Assembly: GCA_964587885.1 (NCBI GenBank)
Contig: CAZPME010000025.1
Coordinates: forward strand, 1 to 31,722
Length of the DNA: 31,722 nt
Direction of reading: 5' to 3'
Origin: UBA60 sp964587885
GTDB taxonomy: Archaea; Thermoplasmatota; Poseidoniia; Poseidoniales; Poseidoniaceae
Position numbers and translations under genes: made by a program. Position 1 is the first letter of the stretch. The number at the start of each line of letters is the position of its first letter. Below the pieces are notes generated by a model. It worked only from the letters and a program-made list of their open reading frames with translations. It did no database searches and was not told where the DNA came from. Shown in pieces: positions 1-7,755 of the stretch.

Positions 1-741
1 GACTACCCGGGTATCTAATCCGGTTCGTGCCCCTAGGCTTCGTCCCTGACCGTCGAATCCGTTCTAGTGTGGCGCCTTCGCAACAGGTGGTCCCCTTGGG
101 ATAAACAAATTTTACCCCTACCCCAAGAGTTCCCCACACCTCTCCCGGTTCCAAGTTTGGCAGTCTCCGCAGAATTCAACCAGTTAAGCTGGTTGATTTA
201 CCCACGGGTTTACCAAACCGGCTACGGACGTTTTAGGCCCAATAAAAGCGACGACCACTTGAGGTGCCGGTATTACCGCGGCGGCTGGCACCGGTCTTTC
301 CCACCCCTTATTCCAAGACCTATTAAGAGTCAAGAAAAGGATACCACATTCGTGGTACCACTTGGAGTTCCCTCATCACAGTTTCCTGCAGTGTGAAGTT
401 TTCGCGCCTGCTGCACCCCGTAGGGTCTGGATTAGTGTCTCAGAATCCATCTCCGGGCGATTGCTCCCACAACCCGTACGCGTTGAAGGCTAGTAGGTAC
501 ATTACACCCACTACAACCTGATACGCCGCAGACCCATCCTACGCCGCCGGAGCTTTCAACCACAAACCTTTCCAGGCATTGTGGCTTATGGGGTATTATT
601 CTCAATTTCTCGAGGTTATTCCCCAGCGTAGGGCAGGTTATCCACGTGTTACTGAGCAGTATGCCGAGTCCCTAAGACTCTCGACTCGCATGGCTTAATC
701 GAACTCCAATAGCGGTCGCCTCTGGCAGGATCAACCAGATT
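1..741 (-). rRNA. rrs: 16S ribosomal RNA, 5' half (truncated by window edge)
   Basis: Read on the minus strand, the segment begins near 741 with the archaeal 16S 5' signature TCTGGTTGATCCTGCCAGA. It runs through the universal GTGCCAGCCGCCGCGGTAA element (about 275-295) and ends at base 1 with ATTAGATACCCGGGTAGTC, the site around E. coli position 800. About 740 nt of the roughly 1470-nt gene are therefore present and the 3' half lies outside the window. The short open frames inside it are spurious. The sequence reads as marine euryarchaeal (Marine Group II-like); that assignment is from memory and not from an alignment. The exact mature 5' end is uncertain by a few bases. Confidence 0.97.
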
Positions 742-753
742 TCGTAAGAAATC
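738..753 (-). other. Perfect hairpin at the 16S 5' boundary
   Basis: GATTTC (738-743) and GAAATC (748-753) are perfect complements separated by four bases. The hairpin straddles the 16S 5' end, since the inner arm includes the first bases of the mature sequence. It could be a leader-processing element or compete with folding of the 16S 5' end. Its function is not established from sequence. Confidence 0.4.
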
Positions 754-790
754 ATTCTTTCAATCCCTAGAAGCTTTGTATCGCTTAGCT

Positions 791-810
791 GATATTTATT
801 GGTTTTTGAC
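791..810 (-). promoter_or_regulatory. Candidate archaeal promoter for 16S rRNA
   Basis: On the minus strand, AAAAACC followed by AATAAATATC resembles a BRE plus TATA box. It lies about 50-60 bases upstream of the 16S 5' end, which would leave a short leader of about 25-30 nt. No other clear TATA-like element lies closer, but AT-rich sequence continues to about 840 and other choices are possible. Confidence 0.35.
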
Positions 811-894
811 AAGTTAACACATTACATTTTTTAATAATCTACTCCTATTGCACACTTCGCAATAAGTCGTTAACGTTGGTTCACCTTCCTAAAC

Positions 895-1032
895 CCCAAG
901 CTCACCCTTCGGGTGGTTCCTTGGAATCGCATTGCTTCGGCTCGCGCCACCGGATGCCGTATTTCACTGCCCTCGGAAGAGGGCTCAATCGGCAACGCCG
1001 TCGGTAGGCGCAAGCAAGCAGCCGTTTAGCCC
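895..1032. ncRNA. GC-rich hairpin cluster, candidate structured RNA of unknown class
   Basis: Visible stems: CCAAG (896-900) with CTTGG (920-924), enclosing CACCC (903-907) with GGGTG (911-915); GCCCTC (969-974) with GAGGGC (979-984) around a GGAA tetraloop; CGGC (990-993) with GCCG (997-1000); and a longer-range GGGCT (981-985) with AGCCC (1028-1032). GC content stands well above the flanks. I looked for RNase P RNA conserved regions, the SRP helix 8 motif and 5S rRNA motifs on both strands and did not find them. The GNRA-type GGAA loop is on the plus strand, which weakly favours a plus-strand RNA. Alternatives are an rRNA leader or a secY 3' UTR structure on the minus strand. Confidence 0.35.
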
Positions 1033-1295
1033 ATCATATAAGAACGTGACGAAGAGAGAACGGCAAAAAAATGGCTGACTGCTCAGCATTAAACGCTATT
1101 CAAGAAGGGCGGCAAAAAACGATTCAATGTGCGAGAATAAATTATCTCTTTGTCCAGCAAAGAAAAAGTCAACTCTTGACTACCAGAATTAGTGAAAGGA
1201 ATAAGGAAATACACTCCTTAGAAACGAAATATCGACTGAACTGAGCCAATAATCATTAATCAAGCAGGGGATGTACCTGAGAAAACGGTGATGCC

Positions 1296-3230
1296 CTAAT
1301 CCGCTCCGAAGAACTGCCTAAGCATCGGATGCATTTCCATCGCCTGCTCCTTTTGGATTTGCTCATACGTTCGTAATATGATACCAACAGCAAGTAGCAA
1401 TCCCGTTCCTGAAGCATTACCTATAGTGCCGAGTAAATCAGCACCAGCGGCCAGCAATCCGACGAATGCGCCGGAGAAAGTAGTCACAGGTGGAATGTAA
1501 CGCTCAAGGATCTTCTCAAGGACAACTGGGTTCTTACGGAATCCTGGAATTTGCATCCCAGTCCGCTCGATTTGTTTGGCCACATCTTTAGCACCCATAT
1601 TGGTAGTTTCAATCCAAAATTTAGCGAATATCATTGAACCAAAGGTCATGACGCTAACATAGATCACCACATGCAACATGATTTGAGAAAGGCTATGCCC
1701 ATAGACATCGCCTGATTGATTTAGCAATGGCAATAGCCAATCATTCACACCGTTGACCATACTTGCGTACCACGCAAAACCGTCGGAGGGAGAACTTTGA
1801 CCCGGCTGGAATGAACCTACCCATTCGGCCTTTGACCACCAACCATTGCTCCCTAATATCGGGAATTTAGATAGCGTGGGATGCGACCAGAATAGTAAGG
1901 AAAACATATTGATATTAGCGAGTAGAGCAGCCATCAAAATTACCGGAATGTTACTGGCATAGACCAAGCGTATAGGATATTGGCCACGCTGTCCGCGTAC
2001 CTTTCCATGGGTCAATGGTAATTCGAGTTTACTCGATTCCGCATATGCTACAACTAAGAACACAATAACCGATGAGGCTAACGCTACCAGTGGATTGACG
2101 TGCGTCAGCAATATCGTTTCGAAGCCGTTATTGGCAACCAACTCAGAATTACTAGCTGTTCGGAACATGTAGAACATCATGGGCAGTACTCCCGAAGGTG
2201 GATTCTGCAGGCTGTATGCGCCACCAGCGACAGACAAAGGTGAGAGAGTTCCTACGAAGGTCGATTGAGCGACACCAGCGGCGATGAATAGAGAAATACC
2301 AGACCCGATACCCCACTTGCTTACCAATTCGTCAAGCAAGAAAACAAGGTAAGATCCGACGAAGAGTTGAGAAACAATTACCGCATTTGCCCAGCCTTGA
2401 CCATAACTACTGATGAGGTCGACAGATGGGTCGAGGAAACCATAAGTTTGGGGAATTGATTCGACAGGAATCATTACTAGAACTACCAATTTCTGGACTC
2501 CTTGGTAAAGTGCCTTGTCATCACTATCTTGGAGATCAAGTTTGATGATTTTCGCACCGGCAAATAATTGCATGATAATTGAGCCGGTGACGATTGGACC
2601 AATTCCCAAATGCATGATGGTACCACTGGCACCAGCCATGATGGCGCGGAATCCGCTGAAAACATCGAGTGCAGAGCCGGATAGTCCCCAAATCATGACA
2701 TTAGTCATTCCAAAGTAGAGGATTAATACGAATGTCGTAGTCCATAACTTACTGTTGAAACGTACGTGGCCTTCGGGTTTTGTAATTGCAGGATAGACGT
2801 CGACGAAGCGGCGCAGAGCATAGAGACGACTGCTTTCACCGCCAGAGTACATTACACAAGTCAGTGCCATAGAGGCTATGAATCCCATTAGAATTACACC
2901 GACGAAAAGGAAGCCAATTGCTTCTGGGTCGCCACTGCCCCATGGGCGAGCATACCAAACACAAATCCCAGCAATGGTTAGCCATCCAATGAATTTGAGA
3001 CCGGAGCCAATGACTGGAATTTGCTTCATTCCTTCAGGTAAATCAGCCATGAAACACCACATGCAGTAGGCCATGTTGACTAGAGACATCGCCAAACCAA
3101 AGATTGCGCGGTCACGCTCTATTTGCTCGACGCCATCGGTGAAGAGGGCATCCCATTGCCAATAGATTAGTGTACCAAAGTAAAGAATACCTATGAGGCC
3201 AATTGCCCAAGGAATTGGTCGGCGTGCCAT
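1296..3230 (-). CDS. secY: Preprotein translocase subunit SecY
   Basis: SecY is the channel-forming subunit of the archaeal Sec61/SecYEG translocon in the cytoplasmic membrane. About ten hydrophobic segments are visible, starting with a first helix near residues 8-25. The stretch FGMTNVMIWGLSGSALD and the lateral-gate region ASGTIMHLGIGPIVTGS are typical of archaeal SecY. GIGSGISLF and the late PGFRKNP / VLEKILERYIPPVT region match the conserved second half. At about 644 aa it is longer than many archaeal SecY (about 450-550), with extra sequence in the periplasmic-facing loops between the sixth and eighth helices. I prefer the ATG at 3230: GGAGGA sits directly against the upstream in-frame ATG (3239), leaving no spacer, but is well spaced from 3230. 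It is the last gene of the ribosomal cluster, 29 bases after L15. Confidence 0.95.
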   Translation of the reverse strand: MARRPIPWAIGLIGILYFGTLIYWQWDALFTDGVEQIERDRAIFGLAMSLVNMAYCMWCFMADLPEGMKQIPVIGSGLKFIGWLTIAGICVWYARPWGSGDPEAIGFLFVGVILMGFIASMALTCVMYSGGESSRLYALRRFVDVYPAITKPEGHVRFNSKLWTTTFVLILYFGMTNVMIWGLSGSALDVFSGFRAIMAGASGTIMHLGIGPIVTGSIIMQLFAGAKIIKLDLQDSDDKALYQGVQKLVVLVMIPVESIPQTYGFLDPSVDLISSYGQGWANAVIVSQLFVGSYLVFLLDELVSKWGIGSGISLFIAAGVAQSTFVGTLSPLSVAGGAYSLQNPPSGVLPMMFYMFRTASNSELVANNGFETILLTHVNPLVALASSVIVFLVVAYAESSKLELPLTHGKVRGQRGQYPIRLVYASNIPVILMAALLANINMFSLLFWSHPTLSKFPILGSNGWWSKAEWVGSFQPGQSSPSDGFAWYASMVNGVNDWLLPLLNQSGDVYGHSLSQIMLHVVIYVSVMTFGSMIFAKFWIETTNMGAKDVAKQIERTGMQIPGFRKNPVVLEKILERYIPPVTTFSGAFVGLLAAGADLLGTIGNASGTGLLLAVGIILRTYEQIQKEQAMEMHPMLRQFFGAD

Positions 3231-3259
3231 GTTCTTCATTCCTCCTTAATCGAATATGA

Positions 3260-3688
3260 TTACTCTTCTTCAAACTCTTCCCAATCGTCATCATCACCTT
3301 GGACGAGAGTAACTGTGCCGCCTGCGGCTTCGACTTTTTCAATGGCGCCGGCGCTGGCGTGTTCTACAGTTACGTTGAGAGCGGTTGTAATTCGGCCAGA
3401 GCCGAGTAATTTGTCATAGCCGAATTCGGCTAAGTTGATGCTGTCAGATTCTCCGGCCATATTAGCTAGAGAACTGACGTTGACTGTGTTGTGGACTGTA
3501 CGAAGGCTCGGGTCGCGGTTGAATCCGTGCATTCCCCAATGGTCTGGCATGTACTTGATACGAGTCATAACTCGATGCTTATTCATTCCAGCATTACCTC
3601 GTCCACCGCGCTTTCCTGCACCACGGCCGGCTTTCTTTCCGCGGCCGTGATAGCGGCTGCGTCCTCGGAATTTTCCAGTTCGTCCCAT
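3260..3688 (-). CDS. rpl15: 50S ribosomal protein L15 (uL15)
   Basis: A 142-aa protein with the Gly/Arg-rich N-terminus characteristic of L15 (GRSRYHGRGKKAGRGAGKRG), which threads into the large subunit, then a globular half ending in an unusually acidic tail (DDDDWEEFEEE). The in-frame GTG nine bases upstream (3697) is less likely: GAGGTG on the minus strand lies six bases before the ATG at 3688 and overlaps that GTG. It sits directly before secY, the usual archaeal order, and just after L30. Confidence 0.95.
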   Translation of the reverse strand: MGRTGKFRGRSRYHGRGKKAGRGAGKRGGRGNAGMNKHRVMTRIKYMPDHWGMHGFNRDPSLRTVHNTVNVSSLANMAGESDSINLAEFGYDKLLGSGRITTALNVTVEHASAGAIEKVEAAGGTVTLVQGDDDDWEEFEEE

Positions 3689-3698
3689 TTTTTTCACC

Positions 3699-4169
3699 TC
3701 AGATCATGCGCTCTACAAGAGCTTCGATTTCACTGCCGCGAGCACCGAGTGCTCCGCCGATTTGGAAACTACGCTTGATTCCACCCCAGCCCTTAGCACC
3801 GGTTGGTGGGGCAAGGCGAAATACACGCTTTAGTTCTGGAATATCCTTGATAGTTGCATCACCAGAAGAAACGGCTGCTGCAAATCCTGCGATGTCTTTG
3901 TAATCGCTATTCTCGGAGACGTATTCGTCGGTTAGCGGAGTATCTCCGGTAAGGCGGCCACGCTGGCGGAGGATCTTTTCGATAGTCTCGCTAGAGACTT
4001 CTCCCCAAGTGATGTAATCCTTGGCCTTTTGGAGCATTCCTGCATATTGTGGGCGTTCGGGTACAATTGTGGCATGATTGACCTTGGTTAGATTTAGGAA
4101 ATGCATAGTCTCCTTGATGGTACGTTCGACATTAACATCTGAGCGAACTCTTACGATTAACCAACTCAT
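3699..4169 (-). CDS. rpl30: 50S ribosomal protein L30 (uL30)
   Basis: A 156-aa archaeal/eukaryal-type L30, longer than the roughly 60-aa bacterial protein because of a C-terminal extension. The core begins MSWLIVRVRSDVNVERTIKE and includes KVNHATIVPERPQYAGML, the conserved RNA-binding region. The C-terminal half contains FRLAPPTGAKGWGGIKRSF, typical of archaeal L30 and eukaryotic L7. The start overlaps the S5 stop by four bases, suggesting translational coupling. Confidence 0.95.
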   Translation of the reverse strand: MSWLIVRVRSDVNVERTIKETMHFLNLTKVNHATIVPERPQYAGMLQKAKDYITWGEVSSETIEKILRQRGRLTGDTPLTDEYVSENSDYKDIAGFAAAVSSGDATIKDIPELKRVFRLAPPTGAKGWGGIKRSFQIGGALGARGSEIEALVERMI

Positions 4170-5005
4170 TCCAACAACCTCCCTTCGGCGATGAATAAGC
4201 GTTCCTTTTGCTCATCACTGATTCGAGTTTTGTTTAACTGGGCAAGGGCATTGTATGTAGCCTTAGCATAATTGATAGTGGTGCGAGTTTGGCCCTTAGA
4301 GCGACTGATTACATCAGTGATTCCGGCGAGAGTTAGGACTCTCTTTCCGTATTCTCCGATTACCAATCCTTTACCTGAAGGTGCAGGTGAGAGAGTGACT
4401 CTAGTTGAACCTGAACGTCCGGTAACCGCAAGTGGAATACTGCGGCCACCGCCAGAACTGGATTCCCAAGAACCATTACCTCGCATTACTGGAATTACAT
4501 TCAACTTGGCACGATTAATGGCTTTGGAGATGGTGGTTGCGGCCTCTTTGCCCTTAGCGATTGCCAAACCAACATAACCGTCTTTATTACCGACGCAAGC
4601 CATCACACTGAATCTCATACGACGACCACTATCGGTCATGCGTTGAACCATGTTGACTTTGAGGACATCATCCTCAAGATTGGGGAGTAAGGCATCAACA
4701 ATTTCGACTTCACGAATTGTTAATCCAGTACGGAGTGCTTGTTCCATTGAACGGACTTGGCCCGATGCTACCATGCGACCTAAGCGGGTACGCGGATTCC
4801 AATCGCGTAGGGCGGCGATCGAGTCCTGGCCCGCACCACGGCGACGACGAGGCATTACTTCCTCAGTCGCTTCTTGTGGGTTGAAAGCCAATTGTAAACC
4901 CGGTGCTAGACCTGAAAGGTCGATTTCAACATCTTGAACTTCTACAGGCATATCCGGAGTTTCCCCAACTACTTCTTCACTAGGCTCACTAACTTCGTCA
5001 CTCAT
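4166..5005 (-). CDS. rps5: 30S ribosomal protein S5 (uS5) with acidic N-terminal extension
   Basis: The S5 core starts around residue 60 (DWNPRTRLGRMVASG). It continues with the double-stranded RNA-binding-like S5 domain (MRFSVMACVGNKDGYVGLA, KAINRAKLNVIPVMRG) and the C-terminal domain (GKGLVIGEYGKRVLTLAGI). At 279 aa it is longer than typical archaeal S5 (about 200-240 aa). The excess is an acidic, low-complexity N-terminus of about 50 residues ending in a basic RRRRG patch. The start is taken as the ATG at 5005, which overlaps the L18 stop in a TGATG arrangement; an in-frame TTG directly upstream is less likely. Confidence 0.95.
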   Translation of the reverse strand: MSDEVSEPSEEVVGETPDMPVEVQDVEIDLSGLAPGLQLAFNPQEATEEVMPRRRRGAGQDSIAALRDWNPRTRLGRMVASGQVRSMEQALRTGLTIREVEIVDALLPNLEDDVLKVNMVQRMTDSGRRMRFSVMACVGNKDGYVGLAIAKGKEAATTISKAINRAKLNVIPVMRGNGSWESSSGGGRSIPLAVTGRSGSTRVTLSPAPSGKGLVIGEYGKRVLTLAGITDVISRSKGQTRTTINYAKATYNALAQLNKTRISDEQKERLFIAEGRLLE

Positions 5006-5520
5006 CAAAATGCCCCCTCGATTTTTGCTTTGCTAGCTGCGACCGCTTTTGCGACCTTTGCATCAATGTGAGCGCCATTAATGCGCTCGTCATCAGGAAG
5101 TACTGATTCTCCGTGTGGTACAGATAGTCCTGCATCAACCATACCCTTGAGAGCCGAGAATACTCGACCACCACGAGATGATGCAGCCAAACCGATATCC
5201 AAAATGGCTTCATCATGACCTGCTGCAAGTGCTGACTTGCCTAATGCAAATCCGACTAGGTAAGATGCGGGAATTGACTTACGAGACATTCCTTCTGGCC
5301 ATCCATACTTCTTGACCAATGATTCACCAGTAGTACCGGCAACAACAACATCCCCATCGGGTTGGTAAAGAACCAACTGTGCGGTAGTCTGAGTATTGGA
5401 AATCCTAACCACTGCGCGTGGACTACCATTACGAAGTAGTTTGAGTCGACGACCATAATCAGTGTCACCACTGCGTCGGCGTCGGTATACTGATCTTTGT
5501 CTAGGTCCACGTGCCATCAA
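5005..5520 (-). CDS. rpl18: 50S ribosomal protein L18 (uL18)
   Basis: A 171-aa protein that binds 5S rRNA in the central protuberance. Recognisable parts are the basic N-terminus (ARGPRQRSVYRRRRSGDTDY), RLKLLRNGSPRAVVRISN, and the later GLAASSRGGRVFSALKGMVD region conserved in archaeal L18. It lies between L19e and S5, the standard euryarchaeal order, with a four-base overlap with L19e and a TGATG junction to S5. Confidence 0.95.
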   Translation of the reverse strand: MMARGPRQRSVYRRRRSGDTDYGRRLKLLRNGSPRAVVRISNTQTTAQLVLYQPDGDVVVAGTTGESLVKKYGWPEGMSRKSIPASYLVGFALGKSALAAGHDEAILDIGLAASSRGGRVFSALKGMVDAGLSVPHGESVLPDDERINGAHIDAKVAKAVAASKAKIEGAF

Positions 5521-5978
5521 TCTTCACCTCCAGCGAATTGTATGCCTTCGATTTCCATTTGCGTTCGCATATGGGCAATTGAACGGTACGAACCGCCTTT
5601 GGCCTTACGATAGTAGTAACGATACTTCGAAGGCTCGAGAGTACCGTCGCTGCGGAGTTCTTTGAGTGTGCGGCGCTGAGCCCGAATATTACGCATCCAC
5701 CGATTCTTCCTAGGGTCGCGGGCGTTGTGAGTTCCAGAGCGCTTACCATGTCCCTTACGTCGACCTTTGGCCTTCTGTTGAGCGATGACTCGAGCCCGAG
5801 AACGACTGATTCCTTGGATCGGGAGAGCCCTAATCCAGCCTTCAGCAATGTATTCACGGATGTCGTCCTTTTGAACTGCAGTGGCGATTTGATCGACACG
5901 GTGAGGGTCAATCCAAACACGGTTGACTCCACATTTCAAAAGTTGAGCAGCCATCTTTTTCTGGTTGGTGATTTGCAT
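5517..5978 (-). CDS. rpl19e: 50S ribosomal protein L19e (eL19)
   Basis: A 153-aa protein restricted to archaea and eukaryotes. The N-terminal domain is recognisable (AAQLLKCGVNRVWIDPHRVD), followed by the long basic helix region with the hallmark KGRRKGHGKRSGTHNARDPR and the C-terminal RAQRRTLKELRSDGTLEPSK. The ATG at 5978 overlaps the upstream L32e stop as TGATG; an in-frame TTG one codon earlier is less likely. No unusual features. Confidence 0.95.
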   Translation of the reverse strand: MQITNQKKMAAQLLKCGVNRVWIDPHRVDQIATAVQKDDIREYIAEGWIRALPIQGISRSRARVIAQQKAKGRRKGHGKRSGTHNARDPRKNRWMRNIRAQRRTLKELRSDGTLEPSKYRYYYRKAKGGSYRSIAHMRTQMEIEGIQFAGGED

Positions 5979-6634
5979 CAAACATCCCTCCTACGGTTAA
6001 GGATACGAATGCCGAGTTCATCGGCACGGTTGTGAATCATCTCACGCTTGCGGCCACCGACTGTGGCACCCACACGTGCCGCTTCAGTAGCAGGATTGAT
6101 TTTCTCTAAGTCAAGAGGGTTATGGACCATTACTTCACGGAAGCCGCTTGGATGGAGTCCACGCGCTTCGGAAACCTTACCGTGTCCAACACTAACAAGC
6201 GAACCACGATATTTGTAATTGCGACGTAGTTTACTGTCCATTCCACTCGGCTTGCGCCATCCAGACTTGGACAAGCGTTGATATCGATACCACTCTTGGC
6301 GGCGGAAAGATGGAGTTTTCTTCTTTTGCTCGGCGCGTAGGGCTAATGCCTCTTTCATGGCTTCATCAAGCACCGGCTTTTGTTTGGCGACGTATTCCTC
6401 GTCTTCCTCATCATCATCCCAGTCGTCGTCGTCAAAGTCATCAAAATCATCATCGGATTCGCTCGATTCGACTTCTTCATCGGATTCAGATGCATCTTCT
6501 GCACTGACATCTACTCCATCGAATTCAAGTAAACGTTCGATAAGTTCGGATTTCTTGCCCGATAACTTAAGTTCGCGCTCTCTGAGAATTTCCTTTAGTT
6601 CGGAAACTGTCATACTTTCGTAATCTTCTGCCAT
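5978..6634 (-). CDS. rpl32e: 50S ribosomal protein L32e (eL32) with N-terminal SAP domain
   Basis: Residues about 108-218 are the archaeal/eukaryal L32e core (SFRRQEWYRYQRLSKSGWRK, HPSGFREVMVHNPLDLE). In front of it are two additions. Residues about 8-38 match the SAP helix-extension-helix DNA/RNA-binding motif (VSELKEILRERELKLSGKKS, then ELIERLLEF). Residues about 42-80 are an extremely acidic Asp/Glu/Ser run. The total is 218 aa against roughly 130 aa for a plain archaeal L32e. There is no frame break, so the fusion is real in this sequence. SAP domains usually contact nucleic acid, so the extension may add a second RNA contact or an assembly role; that is inference. Confidence 0.95.
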   Translation of the reverse strand: MAEDYESMTVSELKEILRERELKLSGKKSELIERLLEFDGVDVSAEDASESDEEVESSESDDDFDDFDDDDWDDDEEDEEYVAKQKPVLDEAMKEALALRAEQKKKTPSFRRQEWYRYQRLSKSGWRKPSGMDSKLRRNYKYRGSLVSVGHGKVSEARGLHPSGFREVMVHNPLDLEKINPATEAARVGATVGGRKREMIHNRADELGIRILNRRRDV

Positions 6635-6645
6635 AATTTAACCCC

Positions 6646-7188
6646 CTACTCCTTAGCCACCAAATATATCCCGTCTTGGAAGACACGGCGGTCTCGGTTC
6701 TTGATGCTGCAACAGCGTTCAATATTAGCAGCGGTTTGACCCACCTGCTCTTTATCGTGACCACTGACGACAACTTCGGTCTTGTTTTCGACTTTGACTG
6801 TGACCTCACCGACGAATTTTGCTCGACGGGGAATTTTCTCGCCGAAGTAATTGTTGACAACTAATTCAGACGACTCGACCTTTAGGTTCATTGGAAAGTG
6901 TGAGTAAACAGCCTTCAAGCGGTAAGTGAATCCTTCGCTCACTCCTTTGACCATATTATTCAAGTGAGCGTTCCAAGTTCCGGCCAAAGCCTTCTCCTTG
7001 CGGCGGGGAATATCGATACGAACCAGTAGACCATTGCCCTGTTGGTGCAGTTCAAGTCTAGGGTGAGTGAAATTTCGCATAAGCGAACCATTCTCACCAC
7101 TGATAGTGACATCACCATTTTCGGCGACGCTGGCGTTGACCCCTTCAGGGAGTTCAACAAAGTGTTCAATTCTGTCTAACTTAACCAT
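6646..7188 (-). CDS. rpl6: 50S ribosomal protein L6 (uL6)
   Basis: A 180-aa protein with the two duplicated L6 folds. The first starts HFVELPEGVNASVAENGDVT and carries GTWNAHLNNMVKGVSEGFTY. The second contains NYFGEKIPRRAKFVGEVTVK and the C-terminal RRVFQDGIYLVAKE typical of archaeal L6. It binds near the sarcin-ricin loop region of 23S rRNA (family knowledge). Spacing is 11 bases to L32e and 9 bases from S8. Confidence 0.95.
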   Translation of the reverse strand: MVKLDRIEHFVELPEGVNASVAENGDVTISGENGSLMRNFTHPRLELHQQGNGLLVRIDIPRRKEKALAGTWNAHLNNMVKGVSEGFTYRLKAVYSHFPMNLKVESSELVVNNYFGEKIPRRAKFVGEVTVKVENKTEVVVSGHDKEQVGQTAANIERCCSIKNRDRRVFQDGIYLVAKE

Positions 7189-7197
7189 TATTTCACC

Positions 7198-7587
7198 TCA
7201 GTACACGTAAGCGAGTAATCTTCCGCCGATTCTGCTCTCCTTAGCTTGGTAGTGATTCATTACACCTTGATTGGTAGTTAGGATGAGTAGGCCGAAATCC
7301 TTGGCTGGAAGGTAACGGCTCTCCCACTTCTCAAATTCTTGGCGGCGTACACTGAAGCGGGGCTTGACAACACCACAACGGTTGATTGCACCACGAAGTA
7401 CGACGTTAAACGAACCACCGCGGCCATCTTTAGCCGACGAATATTCGCCAATATATCCAGACTTCTGCATGATTTCCAAAACCGAGCCGAGCATCTTGCT
7501 CGCAGGAGTTATTTGGACATCGAATTTTCCGGCTTGTTCTGCGTTAAAAATCTTGACTAGAGCGTCATTTAATGGGTCAAATTGCAT
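7198..7587 (-). CDS. rps8: 30S ribosomal protein S8 (uS8)
   Basis: A 129-aa archaeal S8, which binds 16S rRNA helix 21 in the platform. It opens with DPLNDALVKIFNAEQAGK. The C-terminal half has RCGVVKPRFSVRRQEFEKWE and ends with the conserved GLLILTTNQGVMNHYQAKE and RIGGRLLAYVY. It follows S14 by 13 bases. Confidence 0.95.
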   Translation of the reverse strand: MQFDPLNDALVKIFNAEQAGKFDVQITPASKMLGSVLEIMQKSGYIGEYSSAKDGRGGSFNVVLRGAINRCGVVKPRFSVRRQEFEKWESRYLPAKDFGLLILTTNQGVMNHYQAKESRIGGRLLAYVY

Positions 7588-7600
7588 TCATCACACCTCC

Positions 7601-7753
7601 TCAACTATATTTCTTAAATCCGATTTCCGGAGCCACATCGCGAAAACATTGACGGCATAAGTTTAGGCCATGACGGCGGATTAGTCCGCGCTTGCGATTG
7701 CAGCGACGGCAGCCGATAGTGCGGCCGATTTCTTTTCCGTGGTCTCTTGCCAT
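7601..7753 (-). CDS. rps14: 30S ribosomal protein S14 (uS14), zinc-binding type
   Basis: A 50-aa gene between L5 and S8, the standard archaeal position. It starts with ATG at 7753 (MARDHGKEIGRTIGCRRCNR) and ends with TGA at 7601. Cysteines 15, 18, 33 and 36 form the C-x2-C...C-x2-C zinc knuckle of the short S14 class, in the context CRRC...NLCRQCF. AGGAG on the minus strand lies at 7758-7762, a normal distance before the start. It is short enough to be missed by length-filtered gene calling. Confidence 0.96.
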   Translation of the reverse strand: MARDHGKEIGRTIGCRRCNRKRGLIRRHGLNLCRQCFRDVAPEIGFKKYS

Positions 7754-7755
7754 TC

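Larger units (their letters stand above)
742..1295. other. Gene-free stretch between secY and 16S rRNA (rRNA leader plus structured segment)
   Basis: These 554 bases hold no convincing protein gene. The part next to 16S (742-890) is AT-rich and should contain the 16S leader and promoter. It includes a stem TATTGC/GCAATA (846-851 with 859-864). The middle part (895-1032) is clearly more GC-rich and has several strong hairpins, listed separately. The part next to the secY stop (1033-1295) is AT-rich again with no recognisable gene, no strong stem followed by a T-run on the minus strand, and no tRNA. Confidence 0.7.

Noticed and set aside
67..396. 109-aa plus-strand open frame
   Set aside because: It lies inside the 16S rRNA gene on the opposite strand; no protein signature.
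895..1032. RNase P RNA or SRP RNA in the secY-16S spacer
   Set aside because: No conserved regions I and V of RNase P RNA (GAGGAAAGTCC, ACAGA...GGCTTA) and no AGG-GGAA-AGCAGCC helix 8. A GGTGAACC on the minus strand at 880-887 resembles SRP but is not followed by helix 8.
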